A stretch of DNA of 64,000 bases from Maridesulfovibrio hydrothermalis AM13 = DSM 14728 (GCF_000331025.1 NC_020055.1:2575370-2639369), one strand, 5' to 3'; shown: positions 18,556-27,956, counted from the first letter of the stretch. A program made the numbers and translations. Notes: a model not told the origin generated them from the letters alone.

Positions 18556-19716
18556 ATGAAAAAAGTTGATCTTAACGATTTCAAATTTGAAGGTCTTGAG
18601 CACGCTCCTGTTGAAGATTTGTCTACTCTTAATGATGAAGACAAAGAGCAGCTTCTCATGGCCGGTGTTGATGTTGATAGCGAAGATGTCAGTGGAACTT
18701 TTATGCAGGTTGACCATTCAAACGTGCATTGCGGTTCTACTGATAAAGACGTTGAAGTAATGGATATTAAAAAGGCTTTAGAGAAATACGATGGCCTGCC
18801 TGACTACTATTTCAACCTTATCGATAAAGACAAAGATGAATTTACCAAATCTGCAGCTGATAATCTGCATGGCGGGTATTTTATTCGGACCAAAAAAGGT
18901 GCGAAGATTGAACGTCCTGTACAATCCTGTCTGTTCCTTAAAGCGGAGCAGTCCGGACAGAATGTCCACAACATTGTTGTTGTTGAGGAAGATTCTGAAT
19001 TGCATATTATCACCGGTTGCGCCGCTGCCCATGATGAATTCACGGGAGCGCATTTCGGTATTTCCGAATTTTATGTAAAAAAGGGTGCTAAGCTCACCTT
19101 TACTATGGTTCATAACTGGGGTGAAAACGTAACAGTCCGCCCTAGAACCGTAGGTGTTGTTGAGGAGGACGGAGTTCTTCTTAACAACTATGTTCTGATG
19201 AAAAGAGTAAAAGACCTTCAGTCTTATCCTACTATTTATTTAAATGGTGCTAATGCTGTTGCCCGTTTTAATTCTGTTTTGGTTGCGCCTGAAGGTTCTT
19301 ACCTTGATACCGGAACCCGCATTATTCAAAACGCTCCCAACACCAAAGCTGAAACCATTTCCCGTACAATCACTACCGGCGGGACCATTATTTCGCGCGG
19401 TCATATTCAGGGTAATGCAGTTCCTGCCCGCGGGCATATAGAGTGTAAAGGCCTTCTTCTCGGAGGCGGTCGTATTCATGCTATTCCCGAACTTGAGGCA
19501 ACTGTCGAAGGTGTTGAACTTTCTCATGAAGCAGCTGTCGGTAAAATTGCTCAAGAAGAGATTGAATATCTTATGGCACGCGGAATGGATGAAGACGAAG
19601 CCACCTCTACAATCGTTCGCGGTTTTCTCAATGTTGATATTATGGGGCTGCCCGCGAAGCTTCAGAAAGAAATCGATAAACAGATTGAAGAACTTGACGC
19701 AAGCGACGCTATGTAG
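18556..19716 (+). CDS. sufB: SufB-type Fe-S scaffold
   Basis: 386 residues, shorter than E. coli SufB (about 495). The beta-helix SufB/SufD core is recognised by VHNIVVVEEDSELHIITGC, WGENVTVRPRTVG, GRIHAIPELEA and ELSHEAAVGKIAQEEIEYL. The C-terminal SHEAAVGKI motif is the family mark. It acts with SufC in the cytoplasm to build Fe-S clusters. The N-terminal 70 residues are acidic. With no sufS gene nearby, cysteine desulfurase activity must come from elsewhere (IscS/NifS) or from free sulfide, which sulfate reducers have in plenty. CGGAG precedes the ATG. Confidence 0.9.
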   Translation: MKKVDLNDFKFEGLEHAPVEDLSTLNDEDKEQLLMAGVDVDSEDVSGTFMQVDHSNVHCGSTDKDVEVMDIKKALEKYDGLPDYYFNLIDKDKDEFTKSAADNLHGGYFIRTKKGAKIERPVQSCLFLKAEQSGQNVHNIVVVEEDSELHIITGCAAAHDEFTGAHFGISEFYVKKGAKLTFTMVHNWGENVTVRPRTVGVVEEDGVLLNNYVLMKRVKDLQSYPTIYLNGANAVARFNSVLVAPEGSYLDTGTRIIQNAPNTKAETISRTITTGGTIISRGHIQGNAVPARGHIECKGLLLGGGRIHAIPELEATVEGVELSHEAAVGKIAQEEIEYLMARGMDEDEATSTIVRGFLNVDIMGLPAKLQKEIDKQIEELDASDAM

Positions 19717-19741
19717 CCTGCATAAGTATAATTGATTTTGC

Positions 19742-19776
19742 AAAAGTGCCCTTCCGCAAGGATGGGCACTTTTTTA
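19742..19776 (+). terminator. Rho-independent terminator after sufCB
   Basis: AAAAGTGCCC pairs with GGGCACTTTT around the loop TTCCGCAAGGAT, followed by a T-rich tract. It lies 25 bases after the sufB stop and closes the two-gene operon. Confidence 0.9.
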
Positions 19777-19894
19777 TTTTAAGTATGCGTCTGGTACTTT
19801 GAATGGACAAAGACATTACAATCTCATATACGGACGGGCAGAAGTTCTAGAATCACTTTAACTTTATTTATCGATAAATCAGAGAGTTATAATA

Positions 19895-20344
19895 ATGCCC
19901 GGATATAAAGTGCATATCGGCGGTTCAATATTCGCCGGAATCCTTGTTTTGTTAATATTGGTCAACATCGGCATGTATGTCGTGGATCCTCAGCAGGTCG
20001 TAGTACTTTTGATACTTTCTGTTCTGGGAGCGCTTTTTCCTGATATCGATACTGATTCCAAAGGGAAGAGGCTTTATTATTCGGCTATGCTGCTGCTCTC
20101 GCTGGCTCTGATTTATTTTGAAGAGTTCCGGTGGGCGGCGTATCTTGGCGTGCTTGCTATGCTGCCCGGGGTAAGTGCCCATCGCGGCTGGACGCATACA
20201 TGGTGGGCAATGCTGGTTGTTCCGATGCCTATGCTTATTTTGCCCTATTATGTATATGGGCAGGGTTTTCCTACTTTACTGCCGTATTATGTGGCATTTG
20301 TGACTGGATATTTTTCACACTTGCTGCTGGATCGGGAATTTTAG
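19895..20344 (+). CDS. YdjM-like membrane-bound hydrolase family protein
   Basis: 149 residues with four predicted membrane helices. The family pattern is clear: LGALFPDIDTDSKGK, HRGWTHTWWAM and a terminal HLLLDREF, giving the Asp/His residues of the YdjM/DUF457 metal-dependent hydrolase family. In E. coli YdjM is LexA-regulated; no LexA box was seen here. The protein ends soon after the last conserved His-Asp, slightly short for the family. The RBS is AGAGAG before ATG. Confidence 0.8.
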   Translation: MPGYKVHIGGSIFAGILVLLILVNIGMYVVDPQQVVVLLILSVLGALFPDIDTDSKGKRLYYSAMLLLSLALIYFEEFRWAAYLGVLAMLPGVSAHRGWTHTWWAMLVVPMPMLILPYYVYGQGFPTLLPYYVAFVTGYFSHLLLDREF

Positions 20345-20384
20345 CATCTAGATTAAATTAATTGATGAGGAGCGGTTTCTGTAA

Positions 20385-21105
20385 CTAGTTTGCAGGAATC
20401 GCTTTTTTAGTTTTGCGACCCCACGGGCATGATGAGACACAAACACCGCATAAGTATGGTGCAATGTGGCCAAACCCTGAATGCTTGTTTAATTGATCAA
20501 CACAAGCATCAAAATGTATTGCTTCGTTGCGTGAGGCATAGTGTAAAGTCGTGTTTACATTTTTAATGGCTTTCGCCGGACATGCTTCGGTGCAGATTGT
20601 ACATTTGCCGCAGCGGTTTTTTTACGGGGCCGTCTACAGGGAGAAGCAGGTCTGTCAGTACTGTGACCAGGCGGATTCTCGGTCCATATTCTGGAGAAAT
20701 CAGAAGCAGTGATTTTCCTTGCCAGCCCAGACCGGCGTTGATAGCTACGGCTTTATGAGAAATATAGGAAACAAAACGCTCTTTGCATAAAATCTGGCTG
20801 GCCGGAATAGGAATAGCAATGCCGCCGTTATCCTGAATGAAACCGGTTACGCGGCATGCAATATCATCGAGCAGGCTGTTTACGCGCTGGTAATGTTGGG
20901 AATACAGTTCGGTCGGACCGGTAACAACATCATTCATGATTCCATTTGACAGCTGGACAGCTATGGATATTGCCCGCGGATATGGTTGCAGAAGATTTTC
21001 CGGTCTGGTTTCGATACCTGCCATGCCGGTTGTATCTGCAATTGCAGTGAGGGTTGCTCCCCATTTTTTTGCATGATCCAGAATATTTTTCTTAAGTTTG
21101 TGCAT
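20385..21105 (-). pseudogene. QueG-like 4Fe-4S protein, frameshifted at an A7 run
   Basis: The first frame (180 residues, ending at 20563) matches the epoxyqueuosine reductase (QueG)-like family: HAKKWGATLTAIAD, GIETRPENLLQPYPRAISIAV, and NAGLGWQGKSLLLISPEYG. It stops just where the ferredoxin-like part should begin. Removing one A from the seven-A run (20617-20623, T on this strand) opens a frame to 20385 containing CGKCTICTEACPAKAI and CGVCVSSCPWG, two typical 4Fe-4S motifs. With one base less, the full-length protein would have about 240 residues. This is either a real inactivating mutation, a phase-variable tract, a programmed slip, or an assembly error. The start has AAAGGAG upstream. 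Confidence 0.75.
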
Positions 21106-21209
21106 GGCGGCTCCTTTAACTGGTATGACGGGCTAAATTTATTGCTGGAGACTGACACCAGTTTGATAGATATAGGATGAAATTGTCAATAAGAGTTGTT
21201 TGAGCCGAA

Positions 21210-22304
21210 TTATTTCTCTTCAATAACTTCAATCAATTTACTCAGCACCAGCGGAGTATTGAAGTTGTTAATAACTTTTTTACGTCCTTTTTGGCCCATT
21301 TCTTTTCTTAATTTTTCGTCGACGATAAGTTTTTCCAGTGCCCGGGCGAGTTCTTTTGAGTCTTTGGGCGGTACAAGTATTCCTGTTTTTCCGTCGGAAA
21401 CGACTTCGGGGTTGGAACTTATGTTAAAACATACAACGGGTTTTTCAAGCGTCATAGCTTCAACTAATGCATATCCGAACCCTTCCCACAGGGAGGGCAG
21501 GCAGAAGATATCTTGTGATGCGTGAAAAGATTTCATGTCTTTTACAAAGCCCAGAAAATTTATTTTGTCTGAAACATTCAGTTCTGATGCATAATTTATT
21601 AATTCTGTTTCCATTTCACCGTTTCCGGCGATCAGAATTTTAAAATCAAGATTTTTATCCTGAAGTATTCTGGCTGCTTCAATAAGATATTTTTGGCCCT
21701 TTTGTGCTGTTAAGCGTGCTGCGTTTCCGATTACTATTTCGTTGTTCTCAGGAATATACAGCGGAGAGAAATCTTGCCGGTCGAATTCTGTAACATCAAA
21801 TCCGTTGTATATTTGGCGGATCTTTGTTTCATCTATGAGGCTTGTATTGTTGGCGAGAACTGTCCGTTTTGTTTCTATGGAGTTGACAATCAGGCGGTCA
21901 ACTACTTTTGAGAAGATTTGCCTGTTCAGGAAACTGTCTTTGACCGGAACGGCGATTCCCCTACGGTAGATTACCTTTGAAACCCCTGCGCACTTAGCTG
22001 CAATTCCGCCGCTTTTCAGGTCGGAAGGCAGGGCAGTAATGAGTGTCTGGATTTTATTTTTACGGAAAAAGGACCTCAACCGGCCCATAAGAATTGGGTT
22101 TAAAAACGAAAGATTGCCGATCGGTTCGTCATGAAGTGTAATTCCTGATTCGTTTTGCAGTCTTTTTTTTAGTTCAGACTTGCAATTGGTTACAACGAAA
22201 ACATTGTAACCTTTATCCCGTAGCAGCAGGGAAAAGTGATGGTTCCACTTTTCCCCGCCGCCCCAGGCTTTATTGCTGTTAAAAAAACATACGTTTTTAG
22301 TCAC
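21210..22304 (-). CDS. Glycosyltransferase, GT4-like
   Basis: 364 residues with two Rossmann-like halves. The C-terminal half has the GT4 signatures IGNAARLTAQKGQKYLIEAA, ILIAGNG, LGFVKDMKSF and LPSLWEGFGYALVEAM, with the EGFGYALVEA glutamate pair expected for the retaining donor site. The N-terminal half has NKAWGGGEKW and NVFVVTN. The substrate is unknown, probably cell-surface polysaccharide. The start is a GTG overlapping the end of the sucCD fusion by eight bases; no strong ribosome site is seen, so translational coupling is likely. This pairing with a CoA ligase has no obvious metabolic sense. Confidence 0.88.
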   Translation of the reverse strand: MTKNVCFFNSNKAWGGGEKWNHHFSLLLRDKGYNVFVVTNCKSELKKRLQNESGITLHDEPIGNLSFLNPILMGRLRSFFRKNKIQTLITALPSDLKSGGIAAKCAGVSKVIYRRGIAVPVKDSFLNRQIFSKVVDRLIVNSIETKRTVLANNTSLIDETKIRQIYNGFDVTEFDRQDFSPLYIPENNEIVIGNAARLTAQKGQKYLIEAARILQDKNLDFKILIAGNGEMETELINYASELNVSDKINFLGFVKDMKSFHASQDIFCLPSLWEGFGYALVEAMTLEKPVVCFNISSNPEVVSDGKTGILVPPKDSKELARALEKLIVDEKLRKEMGQKGRKKVINNFNTPLVLSKLIEVIEEK

Positions 22305-24393
22305 TTAACTTGATTCCAAGTGCGTCTGCTGTAAGCTGAGGAATTGACTCAAGGCTCGGACACACTGTGAAACCTGCATGGCGCATTTTTTCAAGCTTGC
22401 CCTGAACACCTGTTCCTTCCTGAAGGATAGCACCTGCGTGGCCCAGACGTTTACCCGGAGGAGCTGTCTGACCAGCAATAAAGGAAAGTACGGGTTTGTC
22501 AAATCCGGTCTTGATAACGTAATCCGCCAGATCCTGTTCAGCCGTACCGCCGATTTCTCCCAGAACCATGACAGCTTTGGTCTCATCATGGTTGCGCAGC
22601 ATCTCAAAGATATCGGCGAAGGTTGTTCCTATATAGGAGTCACCGCCGATACCGATGGACAGAGATTGTCCGATACCTACCTGATTGAGGCGGTCGGCAA
22701 CTTCATAAGTCAGTGTTCCGCTTCGCGATAGAACAGCCACCGGCCCGGGTGAAAAGGGTGTTGTCGGCAGAATGCCTATCTTGGTTTGACCGGGTACGAT
22801 AAGGCCCGGAGTGTTCGGGCCGACAATGCGGCTGGGGCCGCCTTTGACCTGCTCCAGTACGTCGAGCATGGCGCTTTGGACGATCCCTTCAGTAATGCAG
22901 ACAACCCACGGAATTTCGCAGGAAGCTGCTTCAAGGATGGCATCCGTGGCCAGTTTGGGTGGCACGAAAATGATGCTTGCGCCAATTTCGTGATTGCGCT
23001 GGGCTTCTTTTACACTGTTGTAGACAGGTACGCCGAGAACCTCCTGTCCGCCTTTAAAAGGAGTGACTCCGGCAACAATATTACTGCCGTATTCGAGCAT
23101 CAGGCGGGTATGAAGCTGCCCCTCCTGACCGGTTATGCCCTGAATGAGAATTGGGGTGTCTTTATCAATATCAAAAGTGTGAGGTGATTTGTAACCGTTG
23201 TCCTGTGGTCTTGAATCTGGAATTGCTGATATGGGATCAGCGAATTCAATCACCTGTGCATCGGCAGGTTTGAGCTTTCTTAACAGTTCGAGGGCTTCCT
23301 GCATATTTCTGGCACGGTGAACCTTATCTCCTTTGATCTCTTTGAGAATTTCAAGTCCTTCATCCGCACTGTTGCCGGACATACGTACAACAATAGGTTT
23401 TTCAGGAGCATTACCGCCCAGAGCGGCTACAAGAGCTTTTGCTACCAGTTCGCAGGACAGGATTCCGCCAAAAAGATTAATGAAGATTGCTTCGACCTGT
23501 TTGTCTTCGAAAAGCAGTCCCAGCGCGGTTTCAATGCGTTTCTGGTTGGCTGCTCCGCCTAGGTCGAGAAAGTTTGCGGCGGGAAGGTCTGAGAAATTAA
23601 GGGCATCCATTGAGGCCATAGCCAGACCTGCCCCGTTGGCAATGAGGCCGACCCAGCCTTTGAGGGATACAAAACTCATTCCGGCATCTCGGGCAATATT
23701 CTCTTCAGGCGTTGAGTGCTCTGGCTGGTAGAATTTTTCAAGTGCCGGGTTGAGGTCGACAATATTATCATCCATCTCAATTTTACCATCGAGAGCAAGG
23801 AGTTTGCCGTATCCGGTAAGAGCCAGAGGGTTGATTTCAGCGAGCAGCAGACCGTGATCAATCATGGTATTGTAAAGTTTTTTAACAATGCTGCTGAAAT
23901 CGGCAAAAAGTTCTCTGGCAATGCCGATGTGAAAAAAAGCGGCACGGATCTGGTTGGGCTGGAGTCCTCCGGGCAGACTGATTTCCTGGATGAGCAGATT
24001 GTCCGGTCCCATGTTTTCGATTTCCACTCCGCCTTCACGGCCCACAGTCATGATGACTTTGCGGCGTTGGCGGGAGAGAGTGAGGGAAAGGTAGAATTCC
24101 TGACGGATGTCAACAGCCGGTTCAGCTCTTAAGAAAGGAACTTTGTGACCTTTTATTTCCATAGATAAAATCTGGCGGGCGGTTTTTTCGTACTCTTTTC
24201 TGGTGTCCACTTTCTGGATACCGCCTGCCTTGCCTCTTCCGCCCACAGGAACCTGAGCTTTTAATATCCACGGCAGAGGGAAGTATGGTTCCAGTCCGGG
24301 CAGATCTTTTATTGTGATCTTTACTCCTGTGGGAACAGGAATTCCGGCAGCCTCTTTGAGTAGCGTTTTACTTAAGTGTTCGTTGAGCAGCAT
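22297..24393 (-). CDS. Fused succinyl-CoA synthetase-like (beta-alpha) CoA ligase
   Basis: 698 residues. Residues 1-390 are SucC-like (ATP-grasp beta subunit): QVPVGGRGKAGGIQ, EINPLALT, DDNIVDLNPAL, NGAGLAMASMDAL, NFLDLGGAANQ and INLFGGILSCELVA. Residues 410-698 are SucD-like (alpha subunit): ILIQGITGQEGQLHTRLML, GGQEVLGVPVYNSV, IVGPNTPGL, IGIGGDS and the phosphohistidine loop GKRLGHAGAI. Both halves have their key motifs, so the enzyme should make an acyl-CoA with ATP or run in reverse to make ATP. The fusion order is beta-alpha. The start has GGAGGGAGT. The substrate (succinate or another acid) is not fixed by sequence. Confidence 0.88.
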   Translation of the reverse strand: MLLNEHLSKTLLKEAAGIPVPTGVKITIKDLPGLEPYFPLPWILKAQVPVGGRGKAGGIQKVDTRKEYEKTARQILSMEIKGHKVPFLRAEPAVDIRQEFYLSLTLSRQRRKVIMTVGREGGVEIENMGPDNLLIQEISLPGGLQPNQIRAAFFHIGIARELFADFSSIVKKLYNTMIDHGLLLAEINPLALTGYGKLLALDGKIEMDDNIVDLNPALEKFYQPEHSTPEENIARDAGMSFVSLKGWVGLIANGAGLAMASMDALNFSDLPAANFLDLGGAANQKRIETALGLLFEDKQVEAIFINLFGGILSCELVAKALVAALGGNAPEKPIVVRMSGNSADEGLEILKEIKGDKVHRARNMQEALELLRKLKPADAQVIEFADPISAIPDSRPQDNGYKSPHTFDIDKDTPILIQGITGQEGQLHTRLMLEYGSNIVAGVTPFKGGQEVLGVPVYNSVKEAQRNHEIGASIIFVPPKLATDAILEAASCEIPWVVCITEGIVQSAMLDVLEQVKGGPSRIVGPNTPGLIVPGQTKIGILPTTPFSPGPVAVLSRSGTLTYEVADRLNQVGIGQSLSIGIGGDSYIGTTFADIFEMLRNHDETKAVMVLGEIGGTAEQDLADYVIKTGFDKPVLSFIAGQTAPPGKRLGHAGAILQEGTGVQGKLEKMRHAGFTVCPSLESIPQLTADALGIKLSD

Positions 24394-24713
24394 ACTCCCT
24401 CCAGTATGTCTACAGTTAAATTTTAAAGAAAATTTCTACTAACGGTCTCCATAATTGAATTCTAAAAGCCTGATTAAATTGAGCAGGTAATTTAATGTGC
24501 TATAATGTTTAAGATATCACCTTATATTATCATGTCAGATGATACTTGTGCCCATAGCGTATAATTCAATTATATGGCACTCTCAAGGTTAATTCGCGAT
24601 TTCATTTCTGTTTTGAGTCTATTAAAACAGTAAGAGGCAGATAAAATAAGGGATTGCGGGAAATATCTTTTTTATGAAATAAAATTATCTTTATCAAACT
24701 TTAAGGGAATAAT
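24394..24713. other. Intergenic region with divergent promoters expected
   Basis: 320 AT-rich bases between divergent genes. No strong promoter pair, operator or RNA element could be recognised. Confidence 0.5.
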
Positions 24714-25487
24714 ATGGCTGATTTTAAAGATTTATCAGACGCTTTAACGGATGAAGTTTTAAGCGATATGGCAGATTCTTTTTTCGGTGCTCGCATTGAT
24801 ATTGATGAAGCTCTGGAATACTTTGATATGGTCTCTAAACAGCTTGCAGGAAAACTGAACAAAGTTCACAGAACCTGCGCTTTGCTTGATAAGCTGTGTT
24901 TAAGAGAAGGCGGGCAGAAGGAATTCTGGCTTTCCTGCGGGATTGATGCAGGCGAGTTTGTTTATCCTGAAGGCACTGAGTGTATATCCTTTGAGAGCCG
25001 ACCTTCATTTTCTATATCGTCTAAGGCAGAATATATAAAATGGTTCGGCATAGTTTACGATATGCTCAGTCTGGCAATTGAAGATTATATGCATGGAATT
25101 TACAGAGATGATGGAAGGGGGCGCAAAGTCCGTTCCGCAAATCGTGATGATTTTTTCCGCATGGCTGAAGAGATAAATATCAAGATTGAAAAGGTTAACA
25201 GTAATGCTGCACCGTCGGAAGTGCTTAAATTTACCAAATCTCTTAATCCGTCGGCAATGGAAAAAGAAAATATTGCCGGATGCGTAGGGCCGCAGTGTAA
25301 AGTGATTGATAATGAACTTGCATTTAAAGTTGTTGCAATTAAAGATTTTGATTTTCCGGAATTTAATGACCTCCCGGCTAGAAAGCAAATGGCTTCATTT
25401 ATATCGGAATTCTGCTCACAGGTGTACTCGCGTGACAAGCAACGGGTGAAAGAACTGCTAAAACTCTTAAGACAAAGTGCTGAATAA
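24714..25487 (+). CDS. Hypothetical protein, 257 aa
   Basis: Soluble, helix-rich and acidic at the N-terminus (MADFKDLSDALTDEVLSDMADSFFG). No signal peptide, membrane helix or known motif was seen. A middle part with two cysteines (GCVGPQC) and a C-terminal basic helix (DKQRVKELLKLLRQSAE) are the only landmarks. The RBS is AAGGGA before ATG. It is followed nine bases later by an exported small protein, so the two probably form an operon. Function not recognised. Confidence 0.7.
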   Translation: MADFKDLSDALTDEVLSDMADSFFGARIDIDEALEYFDMVSKQLAGKLNKVHRTCALLDKLCLREGGQKEFWLSCGIDAGEFVYPEGTECISFESRPSFSISSKAEYIKWFGIVYDMLSLAIEDYMHGIYRDDGRGRKVRSANRDDFFRMAEEINIKIEKVNSNAAPSEVLKFTKSLNPSAMEKENIAGCVGPQCKVIDNELAFKVVAIKDFDFPEFNDLPARKQMASFISEFCSQVYSRDKQRVKELLKLLRQSAE

Positions 25488-25496
25488 GGAGTTGTT

Positions 25497-25988
25497 ATGA
25501 AAAAATCTGTGAATATTTTATTTTTCCTGCTGTTGATATTTTGTATGTCTACGGCCGGTTTTGCTCAGGAGAAAAAGGTTGTTCCTGATTCTAAAACAAA
25601 ACCTGCCGTTACGCGCAAAGATGATCAGGCAGTGAAAAAAGATGGAGTTCCAGTTGTTGTCGAACACGTTGGAAACGATGTGCTTGGTGGAACTTTGGCT
25701 TTAAAGTTAAAAGAAAACTTCAGGAAATCTGTTTTGTTTCAACTCGCAGATAAAAGCAGAAAATCTGTAAGGATTAAAATAAGTTCACGCAGCGAATTTA
25801 CTGATCGTCCTGAAATAGGTTCAGTGTATGCTGTGATCTGGACTTTTGCCGAAAGCGGGGATGTGGTTCCATTTTATCTTGCTGAAGAAATTGGAGTTGT
25901 TAATTTTCAGAATACTGAAAGTGCAGCTGCGGAATTAATTAATAAGACTGATAAGATTGCGGGAGAATATAAATATTTATTTGAGTAG
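25497..25988 (+). CDS. Hypothetical exported protein, 163 aa
   Basis: N-terminal signal peptide (KKSVNILFFLLLIFCMSTAG, cleavage probably after GFA). A Lys/Pro-rich linker follows, then a compact domain with GTLALKLKENFRKSV and LADKSRKSVRIKISSR. No lipobox. The RBS AAGGAG precedes ATG. It converges on, and overlaps by 12 bases with, the CCA-adding enzyme gene on the other strand. Function not recognised; probably periplasmic. Confidence 0.7.
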   Translation: MKKSVNILFFLLLIFCMSTAGFAQEKKVVPDSKTKPAVTRKDDQAVKKDGVPVVVEHVGNDVLGGTLALKLKENFRKSVLFQLADKSRKSVRIKISSRSEFTDRPEIGSVYAVIWTFAESGDVVPFYLAEEIGVVNFQNTESAAAELINKTDKIAGEYKYLFE

Positions 25989-27152
25989 GTTCTGCAAATT
26001 CTGGCTGTGCTGAAAACTTTTGAGCCTTGATGCACGCAGACTCCGCAGTTTTTCACCTGATTCTGCGCCAAGGTTTCTGTCTTTTGGCGGCAGGGATACT
26101 TTAAGTATCTCTGCCAGATCGGCAGGAGCTGTTTTCATTACGTCCTCACCTCTGTCAGATCGGCAAAGACTTATCATGTTTTCCAGCAGTCCGCTGAGAT
26201 GCAGTTTCATCAACAGATCAACTTTTGTCCCGGGGCGCAGTTCACGATATCTTCCCGCCTTCATGTGCAACTGGGCACTTATTTCTCCGGCCCGGATAAA
26301 TTTATTCGGTAGAAGCAGTCTTTTGCCAAGTTTTTGTGCAGGTAAGACGCCAGCCTTTCCGTGGCCGTGATGTGCTGGAAGCAGGTCGTCAGGTGTTAAA
26401 CTTTTACCTAAATCATGACACATTGCCATCCAGCAGGTGATTGCGTTTCCAGCACATTTATCCATAATTTCAGCAATATGATCTAAGACTGATTTATCAT
26501 GATATTTTGGCGGTCCGGCGGGGATATCCGTGCTTGAGGCAAGTTCTGTAAACCAAGGGGTAAGGCAGTTAGCCTCCTGCAGCAACCGCAGGAAATTCCC
26601 CGGCTTTCGACCAGCTAAGCCTTTACGCAGTTCAACTCCGATTCTGTCGGGAGTAATGTTATTAAGCCGGCCTTTTTGAGCGGCTCTTTTCATTTCTGTG
26701 ACAAGGTCGGGATGAGCTGTGAATTCTGGGAATCTGGCAAGAAAAGCTGCCGCACGGAATACTCGAAGCGGGTCTTCTTTGAATGTTTGCGCAAAGCAGG
26801 GGCGCAGAGTTCTGGTTGTAATATCTTCCAGACTGTCCGGGTGGGTGTAAAGGTTTCCGTCTTCATCAAGAGCCATGCTGTTTATGGTAAAGTCTCGAGA
26901 TCTTAAATCTAGATCTATTGTTTCCTCTACGGTTTTTCCTGTAGCACGGGGAAATGAAAATTCCATTCCTTTGAAAATAAATACCTCATAATTTTTTCCT
27001 ACGGATTGGGCGGCGGGGTATGCTTCAAGAAAATCCTGTGCTGTGCCGGAAGCTATTAAAAAGTCCAGATCATGCGGTTTCCGGCCGAGCATAAGGTCTC
27101 TGACCGCGCCGCCTACTATCAGGATTTTTAATCTATTATTTGAGGATATCAT
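25977..27152 (-). CDS. CCA-adding tRNA nucleotidyltransferase-like protein
   Basis: 391 residues of the class II polyA polymerase/CCA transferase family: LIVGGAVRDLMLGRKPHDLD with the metal-binding DLD pair, RSRDFTINSMA, the PLRVFRAA motif, and a C-terminal HD domain (MAMCHDLGKSLTPDD). It may add or repair the tRNA 3' CCA, or be a related poly(A) polymerase; the selC gene here encodes its own CCA. The ribosome site before ATG is weak. The gene stands alone, convergent with an exported protein and divergent from the TVP38-type gene. Confidence 0.85.
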   Translation of the reverse strand: MISSNNRLKILIVGGAVRDLMLGRKPHDLDFLIASGTAQDFLEAYPAAQSVGKNYEVFIFKGMEFSFPRATGKTVEETIDLDLRSRDFTINSMALDEDGNLYTHPDSLEDITTRTLRPCFAQTFKEDPLRVFRAAAFLARFPEFTAHPDLVTEMKRAAQKGRLNNITPDRIGVELRKGLAGRKPGNFLRLLQEANCLTPWFTELASSTDIPAGPPKYHDKSVLDHIAEIMDKCAGNAITCWMAMCHDLGKSLTPDDLLPAHHGHGKAGVLPAQKLGKRLLLPNKFIRAGEISAQLHMKAGRYRELRPGTKVDLLMKLHLSGLLENMISLCRSDRGEDVMKTAPADLAEILKVSLPPKDRNLGAESGEKLRSLRASRLKSFQHSQNLQNLLK

Positions 27153-27232
27153 ATTGTATCTTTTGGTGTTTTGCTTAGAAACTATGGGTCAGATCATTTG
27201 CTAAATCTGCTATTAATGGTAACGTATGATCA

Positions 27233-27913
27233 ATGAAAAAGAAAATATTGATATTAATACTTTTGATTTTGGTTACAGTCCTCTTTTTTGCTTTTGATCT
27301 GGACCGTTTCCTGACCTTGGAATATATGAAAAACTCCCGTCAGGAGTTTCAGAATTATTATGCGCAAAACCCTGTTTCCACCGTGCTTGGCTTTTTCCTG
27401 ATATATGTTGTGGTCGTTGGGGTAAACTTGCCGGGGGCCAGTGTGCTGGGGCTTGCTGGAGGGGCTTTATTCGGTTTTACCACAGCAGTCATAACCATTT
27501 CTTTCGCCAGTACTATAGGGGCCACTTTTGCCTGTTTTTTTTCCCGTTATTTGTTCAGGGATTATGTGCAGCGCAAATTCGGTGAACGTCTTGAAAAAGT
27601 TAATAAGGGAATTCAGGAGGAAGGATCTTTTTATCTTTTCACTTTACGTTTGATCCCTGCGGTTCCTTTTGTGGTAATCAACCTGATTATGGGACTTACA
27701 CCCATGAAACTCCGGACTTTCTATTGGGTTTCTCAGATAGGAATGCTGCCCGGGACAATGGTTTATGTGAATGCAGGCAAAGAGCTTGGGAAAATTGATT
27801 CACTTTCAGGGATTGTTCAACCCAGCCTTATACTGTCTTTTGCAGCTCTCGGGCTTTTTCCTTTATTAGTAAAAAAAGCAGTTGCAGTAGTTAAAGCTCG
27901 GCGGAGTGTTTGA
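27233..27913 (+). CDS. TVP38/TMEM64 (DedA-superfamily) membrane protein
   Basis: 226 residues with about five to six predicted membrane helices. The VTT-domain motif is visible: GVNLPGASVLGLAGGALFG, then FASTIGATFACFFSRYLFRD, then LRLIPAVPFVVINLIMGLTPM. Members are thought to move phospholipids or maintain the proton gradient; the exact role is unproven. 43 bases separate it from the first cNMP-binding gene. Co-transcription is possible. Confidence 0.88.
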   Translation: MKKKILILILLILVTVLFFAFDLDRFLTLEYMKNSRQEFQNYYAQNPVSTVLGFFLIYVVVVGVNLPGASVLGLAGGALFGFTTAVITISFASTIGATFACFFSRYLFRDYVQRKFGERLEKVNKGIQEEGSFYLFTLRLIPAVPFVVINLIMGLTPMKLRTFYWVSQIGMLPGTMVYVNAGKELGKIDSLSGIVQPSLILSFAALGLFPLLVKKAVAVVKARRSV

Positions 27914-27956
27914 AGTATTTATTGATGAATTTAATTTTTAAGAATGTGATACAGTT

